NCBI GenBank assembly: GCA_900618425.1
Contig: UZAN01047794.1
Location: forward strand, 13,377-25,579
Length of the DNA: 12,203 bases
Source: Echinostoma caproni
Lineage: Eukaryota > Platyhelminthes > Trematoda > Plagiorchiida > Echinostomatidae
Direction of reading: 5' to 3'
Positions 1 through 7,525 of this stretch are shown here, in pieces. Positions within the stretch are counted from its first letter, which is position 1. Each line of letters opens with the position of its first letter. A program made the position numbers and the translations under genes. Below the pieces are notes generated by a model that did not search any database, was not told the DNA's origin, and worked only from the letters and a program-made list of their open reading frames with translations.

Positions 1-170
1 AGAAAATGTGTAGATCAATGTGGTCCTGATTTCGCTGTTCTGATAGGTGATAAGAATTACGGATCATAGAAAGCCTTCTATATTGCGTTGGAAGCATTAT
101 CCTTTGTTCTTTCATGGCGGGTTGATTACTATATATTCATGTTACAAATCACAAATGACACTAGGCTGCA
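1..170 (+). pseudogene. Possible Ty3/gypsy RNase H remnant
   Basis: Frame 1 is open from the window edge to 240 apart from one TAG at 67-69. Before the stop it reads VDQCGPDFAVL, which recalls the D..G..(A)VL start of retrotransposon RNase H. After the stop it reads ALEALSFVL followed by DYYIFMLQIT, which recalls the EALA.V...Y...F.L segment of the same domain. The residues normally between these motifs are missing, so a deletion would be needed. RNase H removes the RNA strand of the hybrid during retrotransposition. The assignment rests on two weak motif matches. It is helped slightly by integrase-like traces downstream on the same strand in the expected order. The reverse transcriptase would lie before the window start. 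Chance similarity is a real alternative. Confidence 0.22.
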
Positions 171-240
171 AAAACCTGTGTTCAATAAATATGCAAACTA
201 CGCGTTTTCCCTGTGCATAAGCACGGTGGACCAGTTATAA

Positions 241-1170
241 CTAATTTCCTGTCATCAGGCGCGCAAAATAATTTGATGGAGTGAAACAAGTCGTCATGTT
301 TTTCATCATCTTTTATTTCAAAATCTTGTGCACGATCTCACATCTTGTTCGACTGCGGATAAACCTAATAATTATGTGAGGAATATTTGGAAATAAAATG
401 CGTGAAACTCTCATCGAAACGTAAATTTCATATATAGTACTATGTAAACCATCGCAAAGTACGTAAGAAATAAGATTAGATAGGAGCTACGGAGTTCAAC
501 CAAAGTGAAACGCAACTTGTGACACTTGTTTTGATACACCAATCAAAAGAAATACAAATGTATTGATTTGATCAAAAGTTAGAAACCTCAAAGATTCAAG
601 TAAATCCTATCAAGCATTTATTCATCGGGATCGCGCCATTGTTTGAAATAATCGCTTCAAATTGAATTTGCAAACAACTTTGACAATAAGCGGTGGGACC
701 AAGCACATCCCTTCGTGATTCCTATAGTAAAATGCATACTCTAACATCGGTTTCCTAGCCCGTTCACAAGATGGCTATTAATTTTCCCGCTAGACTATCA
801 TAAAACAGGGCGTGTCGTGCCTTCACGCAGCTTGTCAATAGAAAACACATGTCGGTGGAAAGACTTTTCATTTATCGGTAAAGCAAGGATTGAGTTTATC
901 GTATACACAAAAAATCGAATTATATCAATCTTTGCAATAACATCGAAAACTGGTTATGTGAAGCGCGGCGAATAATCAATCTGCAATATGTGTTTCTGTG
1001 CTCTATTTTCTTTTTGTCGAATGATTAGCCTTAATCCACATCGATTTTGTTTACGTGATGCAAAACTGATTATTGTTACCGTTCTAGTAGTTCTCTTAAA
1101 AGTATAAGCAACTACCATCCCGGTGTTGCAGAGCCCTTCTACACACATTTTTCTCCACACATTGCTCCGT
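241..1170. other. Stretch without supported genes
   Basis: I see no convincing coding, RNA or repeat signal here. An open frame on the minus strand at 954-1160 is of ordinary length for AT-rich DNA and has no recognisable motif. The minus strand between about 600 and 760 has a fairly long open frame without recognisable content. Confidence 0.5.
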
Positions 1171-1174
1171 AAAC

Positions 1175-1267
1175 ATGGTTCAATTCTTTCTTTTTATACT
1201 CCTTCCGGACATACTGGTACATCACGTAATCTTGCCCACCCAATTTTGTCCGATACTCAGTGAGTGA
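1175..1267 (+). CDS. Candidate signal-peptide first exon
   Basis: An ATG at 1175 in a favourable context (AAACATGG: A at -3, G at +4) opens a 30-codon frame beginning MVQFFLFILLPDILVHHV. The start is strongly hydrophobic and could be a signal peptide. The frame ends in TGA at 1265-1267. A near-consensus splice donor, GTGAGT, sits at 1260, so the coding part could be an 85-base first exon (1175-1259) that splices onward instead of stopping. Short secreted proteins whose signal peptide is on exon 1 are common in parasitic flatworms. No downstream exon was identified, no family is recognised, and there is little acidic or basic content to judge codon usage by. A chance hydrophobic frame in T-rich DNA is quite possible. 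Confidence 0.2.
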   Translation: MVQFFLFILLPDILVHHVILPTQFCPILSE

Positions 1268-1519
1268 AAGTTGAAGTACTATTTTCATTAGGCTAGATGT
1301 TATGAATGGTTAACATTATAGATCCTTTACGAAGATCAATGTGCATCTCCAACCAGGCTTTAGTGCACAGACGGTTGCGCACACAGTTTCAGATCAGTTC
1401 ACTCGTATGCACATGTGACCCGTCACTGAAACGCAAGTAGCAGTGAGATGTTCGGAGGACAGTCCAGTTATATGATCGATACAGTTCATCAAATATGGAC
1501 TAGATAATTGTTACTGTAA

Positions 1520-1642
1520 TACACACTGGTTCCCTTTTATACGTGGCCAGATTTCACAGCAGTTTATTTTGTAATCCAGTATTGCGGTAATGCCCGAAAG
1601 CCCATGCGCACAATCACGCATACAGACTGTCCGAAGAAATGA
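1520..1642 (+). pseudogene. Possible integrase zinc-finger (H2C2) remnant
   Basis: The frame opens after TAA at 1517-1519 and closes at TGA 1640-1642. Its middle reads FYTWPDFTAVYFVIQYCGNA followed by RKP. This resembles the second half of the HHCC zinc finger at the N-terminus of Ty3/gypsy integrases, typically (F/Y)YWPGM, about a dozen residues, CxxC, then R/K-rich sequence. The tryptophan-proline pair and first cysteine lie at nearly normal spacing. The second cysteine is replaced by alanine and the histidine half is not visible. The same frame stays open past the TGA to about 1749, without clear homology. It lies between an RNase H-like trace upstream and an integrase-core trace downstream, in the right order but with more DNA between them than a normal element has. 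Confidence 0.3.
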
Positions 1643-1761
1643 TCTTTAGGAAATTGTGAGCGTTTGCCTATTCTTGCGTACGATTACCCACGACCAGAAA
1701 TAGGTTGTCCGAGTGATAGTATAATTAAGCTGCCAAATGAGTTGATCTGATTGATTCAAAC

Positions 1762-1961
1762 ATGAAAAAGGGCTTTGTAGTTACCGGGATCGGATTGGGA
1801 GGAGTAGGCTGCGCAGTGGCCTTACAAGCTTATCACGAAAAAATAGAAATTATAATTAGTGTTATTCGGACAAAGATCTTTACGAAGAGGATGTCACAGA
1901 TGTCATAGAACATATGAAGAAAACCCAGACGTTGATAGAGATGCTTGCATGTGTGCAGTAA
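1762..1961 (+). pseudogene. Small membrane-protein-like ORF, frameshifted or spurious
   Basis: An ATG at 1762 (A at -3) opens a 48-codon frame ending in TAG at 1906-1908. Its start, MKKGFVVTGIGLGGVGCAVA, continues as LQAYHEK: a glycine-rich transmembrane-like helix followed by polar residues. The GxGxxG pattern and ALQA motif faintly recall the N-terminal anchor of the mitochondrial import proteins TIM14/DNAJC19, but no J domain follows. From 1869 a different frame carries DKDLYEEDVTDVIEHMKKTQ and runs to TAA at 1959-1961, also protein-like and rich in acidic and amphipathic residues. The two parts could be one small protein broken by a frameshift, two exons mis-joined, or coincidence. A stop in the second frame just upstream rules out simple extension. 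No family is firmly recognised. Confidence 0.22.
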
Positions 1962-2398
1962 AGCTTTGAGCTTTGGCCTTGGATGTTTGACCGATTTCAC
2001 TTCAGTGCAGAACGAGTAAACATAACGGAAACCGATCTCGGCTGAGTCATGCTTTGATGAATTGATAAATCGTTGATCAGGACCAGAGGTGTATGAGGAG
2101 AAATAGTTCGATTGACCTTCATAATCTGTCCTGAAAAACGTGTGAGCGAAATTCTACTGAGGCCATGAGTTACACGAATTTATACACTTATTTTGTTTTA
2201 ATGCAACATTTGGAAAGCAAATACAGTTCCCGATACTCAATTCAATGGGGGCTGTAGTTGTTTGACGGTTCCGCTGCATTACAAATAATGTCTTAGCCTG
2301 CTATAGAGCTATCAGAGTTTGCGATGTTGAAATCAAATCTCATTTACAAAGAGGACGTAAGGAATCCCAAGTTTGCTATTTGGAAAGTTCTGTGAACA

Positions 2399-2554
2399 GA
2401 TGGAGAGGGGGCTAATTTCGTGACCAACTACTTCTTCTTGACTTTTGGCGTGCCAGATTTTGTGTTAGAGAATCAAAGCCAATCGAGTGAGCAGTACTTC
2501 GAGACCTGTCCATCAAGTAACCGGTAAGCGGAAGCTTTTATGCAAAATAAAAAC
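2399..2554 (+). pseudogene. Ty3/gypsy-type integrase core remnant
   Basis: The frame reads TFGVPDFVLENQSQSS, then EQYFETC, PSSNR, a TAA stop at 2525-2527, and AEAFMQNKN. It follows the retroviral-type integrase catalytic core: FG(V/L)P...V.DNG.QF.S..F..FC, then HP.SNGQAER.V.TFK. Integrase inserts element DNA into the host chromosome using a D,D,E triad. The second catalytic aspartate (DNG) is changed to glutamate (ENQ). The segment between ...FC and P.SNG, normally some 15-20 residues, appears deleted. The position next to the final glutamate is a stop codon. The copy is therefore dead. A TGA at 2393-2395 closes the frame upstream, and the first aspartate region was not found. AATAAA-like motifs follow at about 2546 and 2561. 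A GTAAGC at 2524 could imitate a splice donor, but homology continues across it. Confidence 0.5.
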
Positions 2555-2569
2555 TAACAATAAATCTGT

Positions 2570-3735
2570 CGACATACTTATGCATCTCTTTTCTCTTTTT
2601 TGTTGAGAAGAATACGATGAATGAGAAGAATAAAGTCTAGTTCCGCTATTATCTTTCTGAGAACGAATTACTGAGTGCATACATGGCTCAATAAAGTAGG
2701 GATTCTTCTTGAATATGAACCAAAAGAAACCTATCTCACATGACTACACTCTAGAGATTGCCTTTGAGTAGAAATACAAAATCAGTGGAAACGAATTGTA
2801 TTTGAGTACGACCAAATAATCAACAAAGGTAAAACACAGAATAATATATACTTGTTTCAGCTAATATCACGTAAAACGCAAGGCACAACTATATTGTGAC
2901 AACTTCCCCAAGGATACCACACCAAGTAAAGCGAGAGTTTTTACTCAAAAATATTATTTTCATCGTTGCGAAGATTGACTCTGCCTACATACACATAAAC
3001 ATTTGCGGGGTTATCGAAAGCTGTATATAAAACAAAACATATATAATGGAAGGTAAAGAGGGAAATTCTAACTTCATTTAGACTATTTTTTCAAAGGAAT
3101 GTGGGTATTTATTTAAATCACAAATTACTAGTTATGCGACTGAAATAAAAAAGATTATTCGGAAAACGGACGAAATGCGAGAACTTTGTTTTGTCACAAT
3201 CTGATTGAATGAGGAATGAGCAGTACAATTCGCTAGGTCAAGTAACGTAATGTTTATGGCCGGGTATCGGGGAGCAGCCAACTTGAAGGACGATGAGCGA
3301 AATCAATAAGCCCTGGAAATTCTCAGTCTGCCACGATAACGGTTGAAGAGAAACAGGATACAATGAGGCGTGGTACCAGGATCAATTTTTTTAAAGATGT
3401 ACCACCAGCCGAGCTAGATTGAACCGAACATGACACAAAATCGCCCCATAAATGGTTAACATAGTCGGACGAATTCAGGTCAATTTATTCAATATAAATG
3501 CACTATACATAAGCGTTATAAGGACTGTATTTGGCATCTGCTGCATTCGGGTTTGTATTTGATAACGAAAAGTGACGGTCAATTTTAAATGGAATATTGC
3601 CAATATTTTTCAACTTCGGAATAAAGAAAGCTGGATTTCCATGAAAAATGTTACAGGAAAATATTAGCAAAATGTGTATGTTATTCGCAGATAAAAGTCT
3701 ACTTAGCAGACATTCAAAATAATTTTACTTTCAGT
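2570..3735. other. Stretch without supported genes
   Basis: This is mostly AT-rich sequence with scattered AATAAA-like motifs. The most protein-like part is on the minus strand: an open frame at 3132-3302, directly preceded by a TGA (3303-3305) beyond which the same frame reads on to about 3400. It contains AAPRYPAINITLLDLANC. I cannot assign it to any family, and its length is within chance for this composition. Local GC content is higher between about 3240 and 3440 than around it, so this may be a degraded repeat. Confidence 0.4.
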
Positions 3736-3753
3736 TCCTTCTGATCGGGCAAT

Positions 3754-3972
3754 TTGACAGCTGGAAATAGAGCAATCACACTCATGGAAAAATATGCTGT
3801 CACGCAAAGCCCTAACAAATCAACGGGGTCATTGGCTTCCGGTTGTTGATGCATACACTTTTTCATAGAGCATTTGTCATCAGCATCTTTCGATGAAATC
3901 CGTCAAACACTTGATCGACCACATCGAATAGCTCAGTTTGTCAACGAACATATTCCGTCGATAGCAAACTAG
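3754..3972 (+). pseudogene. Possible broken exon, unidentified
   Basis: From 3754 one frame reads QLEIEQSHSWKNMLSRKALT and continues to a TAG at about 3865. A second frame then reads IEHLSSASFDEIRQTLDRPH followed by RIAQFVNEHIPSIAN, and ends at TAG 3970-3972. The two frames would join by restoring one base in the T run at 3859-3863. Sequences resembling 3' splice sites precede the block (TTTACTTTCAG ending at 3734 and TTTGACAG ending at 3760). No family is recognised. The second half has a balanced, soluble-helix-like composition uncommon in random AT-rich DNA. Without a homolog the frameshift is only a hypothesis, and the two frames may be unrelated. Confidence 0.22.
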
Positions 3973-4906
3973 GTCAGTAAAACATTTATAGAGCTAGTTT
4001 ATCCGCCTGGATTGATCGATATATTTTGACCTTCTAAAAGGTGTCGTAGATAGCAGCATACACATTTCAATAAAAATATAACCACAATATTTGATAGATG
4101 GTCGGGCTGAAAGTTAATTTTTGTGAGCATAAAGAAAATAATCAATAAGTGAGAGTATTCAATCACTTTTGATATCTGTAGCAGTCGTGACGGTTCCAAT
4201 GTCGCTGACTCTGTTTGGTTTTATTGGTTTTTACAACCATAGGCTATTGATTTACGAATCAGCATATTATTCAGTGTCAGTTGGCGACTGATGAGAAGTG
4301 CTGAGGTGAGGATAAAAACAGGAGTATAAAATTGTTGAAAGTTACCGATTAAGACATCCTACAGTAACTTCAAACGCAAGTTCTAATAACTCCAAGTTGG
4401 TTGTCCAGAAAAGTTGGGAAGATTGGAAATTCAATTGCTATAAAATTCAGTCGTGCTGTTAGATAACAGAACCGAATCCTAATTCATGTTTCACTGGGCT
4501 GTTGTCGAATGCGTGTTGAGTGCTTATCAAACGTCGATTGGAATGAAACTGTTTTGTGGACAAGAATATCAATTATGATTACTGATTAATTAGCAAGGAA
4601 AGTTCTATAAGAAAAAAACTGAGGTGAAATCATTTAGTCATACAGAAAATAATGCACACGAAGGTAGCTTTATCGCGGTTTCCCTAATACCATACACTTA
4701 ATTTGTCATCGATCCGAAGTCAAATCTAAATTATGAGAGCTTTTTACAAGCTTACACTTGTCCTGTTCTTTCAAAATCTTGAAATGCTTTTTCGGCAAAC
4801 ATTGATGAATGTCACATTGTTCCGTGTAGGAAATAATAGTTGATGTAGGCTTCAGGTAAGTTGCATTTGTATCTGTTCATTGGTTTTCTTCCCCATTCCA
4901 GGTACT
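3973..4906. other. Stretch without supported genes
   Basis: No gene is supported. Short frames starting at ATG 4199 (31 codons) and ATG 4486 (30 codons) have no recognisable content. A hammerhead-like CTGATGAG at 4288-4295 lacks the rest of the ribozyme core. The sequence just before 4901 (TTTTCTTCCCCATTCCAG) would make a good splice acceptor. It directly precedes a retroelement remnant, which makes a functional role uncertain. Confidence 0.45.
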
Positions 4907-5273
4907 TTTGAACTCAACTTCAAATCAAATAAGTTATTTTCTAAAATCACAAACACGAGTCAAACATGTTCCGCAAGTTATGTAGAAGGAGCGATGAGAC
5001 AGTTTTCACACAGGGTTATAGAACATAAACTGGCTTGGCTAACCACGGGTTGCAAGAAGACAATAACCGGTGCGATAGGAGTCCATCTCACCGATACCGG
5101 GCACCGGACAGACAACAATGCCTTAAAAAGTGCCCTATAAAGTTCCCCAAAACAAGTCGAAGTACGTTCTGCTACATCACTTGGTAACGGCAGAAGCAGT
5201 AGCAATCACAATCCTAAACAAACCACTGCGCAAGCAGAAGAAACTGGTTGTAACACTCCAGATGCTTTGGTTC
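4907..5273 (+). pseudogene. Penelope-like element C-terminus (GIY-YIG region), copy 1
   Basis: This is a decayed C-terminal piece of a Penelope-like retroelement protein, whose GIY-YIG endonuclease nicks target DNA for insertion. The first frame carries SYVEGAMRQFSHRVIEHKLA, which matches the family pattern (C.CG..Y(I/V)GRT.R.L..R..EH..W). It then carries HLTDTGHRTDNNAL, matching the (A)HLVDTGH block. The frame breaks at the A run 5125-5129. Homology resumes one base away with YKVPQNKSKYVLLHHLVTAE, then AVAI and QKKLVVTLQ, the usual C-terminal tail. Compared with copy 2, the C.CG turn before the tyrosine has lost two residues and its glycine is serine, so the catalytic fold is damaged. The reverse transcriptase domain is absent: a 5' truncated insertion, as is usual for these elements. 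There is no ATG start; the open frame merely begins nearby. Confidence 0.82.
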
Positions 5274-5477
5274 CACCTCAACACCCACCCAACAAACGTT
5301 TTCTCCGTAAAAGATTTGTCTTCAAAAGTCACCACACATTTGTTGTATCTACATGTTCTGTAAATCAAACCGTTCTTTGATAGACCGATGGACTTTTGGA
5401 CTTCCACCTTTTTAGGTACTGATATTTAAGGTCACCGGTTGAAGGACTATAATAAAAACATGAAAAGGACACAAAAT

Positions 5478-5663
5478 CTACGCACTGCCAACGAGTTCCA
5501 AACAGGACGAAACAGCTTTCCAGTGTTCTTCGTCGATTAGCCCAAACATTTCGATCGCATGTAAATGCATGAACTGTGGGTATTGAGCGATCTCATAAGG
5601 AGTGGAACCCATACCTAACACCATCAAGAAGGCATGGTGCCGCTTAAAATCGAATGGGCTAAT
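5478..5663 (-). CDS. Exon-like open frame, unidentified protein
   Basis: On the minus strand a 61-codon frame runs from just after an AG at 5664-5665 to TAG at 5478-5480. It reads ISPFDFKRHHAFLMVLGMGS, then TPYEIAQYPQFMHLHAIEMF, then GLIDEEHWKAVSSCLELVGS and A. The composition is strongly protein-like: mixed helices, few low-complexity residues, and higher GC than its surroundings. The first internal ATG gives only 48 codons, so a length filter would miss it. It may be the terminal exon of a minus-strand gene, or an internal exon, since GTAGAT overlaps the stop as a possible donor. The acceptor's pyrimidine tract is weak. LGM...EIAQYPQ faintly recalls mTERF repeats, and GSTPYEIA recalls an ankyrin repeat; neither is secure. 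No partner exons were recognised upstream at higher coordinates, where the PLE composite lies. Confidence 0.42.
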   Translation of the reverse strand: MSPFDFKRHHAFLMVLGMGSTPYEIAQYPQFMHLHAIEMFGLIDEEHWKAVSSCLELVGSA

Positions 5664-6096
5664 CTAAGCTTGCTACTCTAAACAAATAACTAACGATCAT
5701 TACATTTTGTGAGACACCGATCACACTTTGAATGATTTTCACGAATCAAGAAACGGTTATTTAGATCCCATGGAATTTGAGAGTGGTTTGAATGATTCCC
5801 CTTGTAAATACGGAAAATGCGAATCCACATTCGGTCCATTCCAGTATTTATCCTGTCTGCTTGTAGCGATTCTAAAAAGTGTTTTTCCAAATGAGGCAAT
5901 TTCCTTTATGGATGGTATTTTACCGATACTACATTACATACATCTCTCCTCGTTCTGGCCATGACTAAATTAATTTTATCATTATTATTGCTATATCATT
6001 CCCTATGATGCACATGTTTACTAAGACAGGTTCAACGATCCCAGAGAAACTTCGATTAGGAGAACATTGTTTTAAATTTCGAAATATGTCGCTGCA

Positions 6097-6352
6097 TACA
6101 TCTAGAACACGATTTCCGGCAAACACCGGTTTATAGGAACTCATAACCATACCATTCAACTTTGTATGGAAGAATAAAACATACGGGTTCGAGGATAACA
6201 ATGAAGAGTGAGGAATCGATCACACGTTGTATGTGTGTGTATGGGTATGTTGCATACCACATTCTCAGATCTGTGCTTCCGGGATTTTCAGTGCCGTCGC
6301 CTTGGTCGCGTTGATCGTGTGACCCACTTCTGAGGGATTGGTGTTAGGGTGT
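6097..6352 (+). repeat. Left arm of 256-bp inverted repeat
   Basis: This sequence is the reverse complement of 7270-7525 with no visible indel and three mismatches (6102, 6337 and 6341), about 99% identity. Outside 6097 and inside 6352 the similarity stops abruptly. It includes a short TG-rich tract (about 6230-6240). On the minus strand a frame ends with SEVGHTINATKATALKIPEA plus QI at 6265, but two of the three arm differences would change its residues, so coding is doubtful. It lies downstream of the minus-strand PLE remnant. Confidence 0.93.
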
Positions 6353-6662
6353 GAGAATGCACGTGTAGAGGCAGGGGGGAGGGATGGGTTTGTGAACCCC
6401 GGGTAGATGGTGAGCTTGGGAAAGACATTTCTGGGCCAGAATAACCTACTCACAAGAAGTATTGTAAGGTGAACTTATGTTTCTATCCAACGTTCTCAGA
6501 AGCAATGGCTGCCCAGACAGTTTGATTCAACATATGATGAAACAGGTACAAAATAAACATTCATAGACTACATTTAAAACCAGATCACACAGTTAGACAC
6601 ATCACCAATCATGGGCAAGAGTTTGTCATAGTCAACTGGCATTTATCATTTGACTGGTTTAA

Positions 6663-7269
6663 CTAAGTTACAACATCAGGGTGACTGCACGGCGGACACG
6701 CTCGGGACCGATAGATCACGGGCCATGGAAGTTGGAGTGACTGAACCAGATGCTTTTGGGTTCAGAGGGCAGGGGTTAACTTTCTTATGCCGATCTCTTC
6801 GGCTATAGCTAGGGTGCGCAGTTGAACACCCTTGCACGATAAACAACTCTGAAGGCAACGTCCGGATTTACTTGATGTCCGGTGTCAACTAAATGGGCTC
6901 AAATGGAGCTGTTTATTGATCCTGTCTGTCCTAGTCTTAACCAACTTGGGTGATGCTCTTTGGTTCGAGTAGGGAGCTGTCGTGCCGTTCGATCAACATA
7001 AAATGCTCCACATACGCATCTGAAGGAGTATACAACCATTGATGAGGTCAGCAACAAAAGTTTATCCTTATTTTGAATGTGGAACATTGAGGGTCACGAA
7101 ACATGCACCGTAACGTGGCAGCGTTGAAGATGCTGTCAATAGCTCTGTCCATTCGTCGAAGGATCTCACTCACGGTATCACCCTTGAATGGCAAACTGAA
7201 CAAATCTTTCTTTTTCACAGTTTGCATGGGAGTTTTCGGTAATTGTTCGATCAGATTCCTTTCTATGAA
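6663..7269 (-). pseudogene. Penelope-like element C-terminus (GIY-YIG region), copy 2
   Basis: Read on the minus strand, the fragment starts at the inner edge of the right arm. It has VKKKDLFSLPFKGDTVSEIL and RAIDSIFNAATLR, the conserved PLE block before the endonuclease. A frame change near 7060-7090 leads into VYSFRCVCGAFYVDRTARQL followed by PTRTKEHHPSWL, the GIY-YIG core with its C.CG..Y, R and EH positions intact. An in-frame TGA (6899-6901) is followed by AHLVDTGHQVNPDVAFRVVY. Another frameshift near 6810 gives LAIAEEIGIRKLTPAL, a TGA at 6762-6764, then TQKHLVQSLQLPWP and a final TAG at 6663-6665. Four or more lesions in about 600 bases show a long-dead copy. The reverse transcriptase is missing. 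It differs clearly from copy 1, so the two derive from different PLE lineages. Confidence 0.85.
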
Positions 7270-7525
7270 ACACCCTAACATCAAGCCCTCAGAAGTGGGT
7301 CACACGATCAACGCGACCAAGGCGACGGCACTGAAAATCCCGGAAGCACAGATCTGAGAATGTGGTATGCAACATACCCATACACACACATACAACGTGT
7401 GATCGATTCCTCACTCTTCATTGTTATCCTCGAACCCGTATGTTTTATTCTTCCATACAAAGTTGAATGGTATGGTTATGAGTTCCTATAAACCGGTGTT
7501 TGCCGGAAATCGTGTTCTAAATGTA
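7270..7525 (-). repeat. Right arm of 256-bp inverted repeat
   Basis: This is the inverted copy of 6097-6352. Its inner edge at 7270 directly abuts the first recognisable PLE coding residues of copy 2, so the arm-coding junction is sharp. On the plus strand a frame opening at 7103 in the spacer enters the arm and ends with the same SEVGHTINATKATALKIPEA peptide as the left arm's minus strand. That is a simple consequence of the duplication. Confidence 0.93.

Larger units (their letters stand above)
6097..7525 (-). mobile_element. Composite: inverted arms around a decayed Penelope-like fragment
   Basis: The unit consists of a 256-base arm, a 917-base spacer and an inverted copy of the arm. The spacer holds a PLE C-terminal remnant on the minus strand (6663-7269) and then about 310 bases of non-coding sequence (6353-6662) that would be its 3' region. 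PLEs are known to carry terminal repeats (pseudo-LTRs) in direct or inverted arrangement, so this may be one PLE insertion with inverted terminal copies. A fold-back (TIR-only) element that picked up a PLE fragment is the main alternative. GCAT lies just outside both arms (6094-6097 and 7526-7529), a possible but very weak short target duplication. No transposase is encoded. Confidence 0.6.

Noticed and set aside
4288..4295. CTGATGAG, the start of a hammerhead ribozyme core, which PLEs and some flatworm repeats can carry
   Set aside because: No matching stem II and no GAAA at the right distance follow. CTGATGA occurrences on the minus strand near 250, 3880 and 11415 also lack a pairable stem II.
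5535..5664. 10-bp inverted repeat GATTAGCCCA / TGGGCTAATC
   Set aside because: It does not extend beyond 10 bases and lies inside the exon-like frame; chance is likely.
5713..5964. Open + frame with NGYLDPMEF, like an EF-hand calcium loop
   Set aside because: Loop positions 1 and 3 are not acidic, the rest of the frame is hydrophobic and low in domain signal, there is no ATG at its start, and the length is expected by chance.
6185..6195. GGTTCGAGGAT, similar to a tRNA B box
   Set aside because: It lacks the final CC, and there is no A box or cloverleaf around it; it simply recurs inverted in the other arm.
6265..6453. Minus-strand 62-codon ORF ending in the arm
   Set aside because: It has no known domain, and two of the three arm differences alter its residues, so there is no sign of coding constraint; it is part of the repeat.
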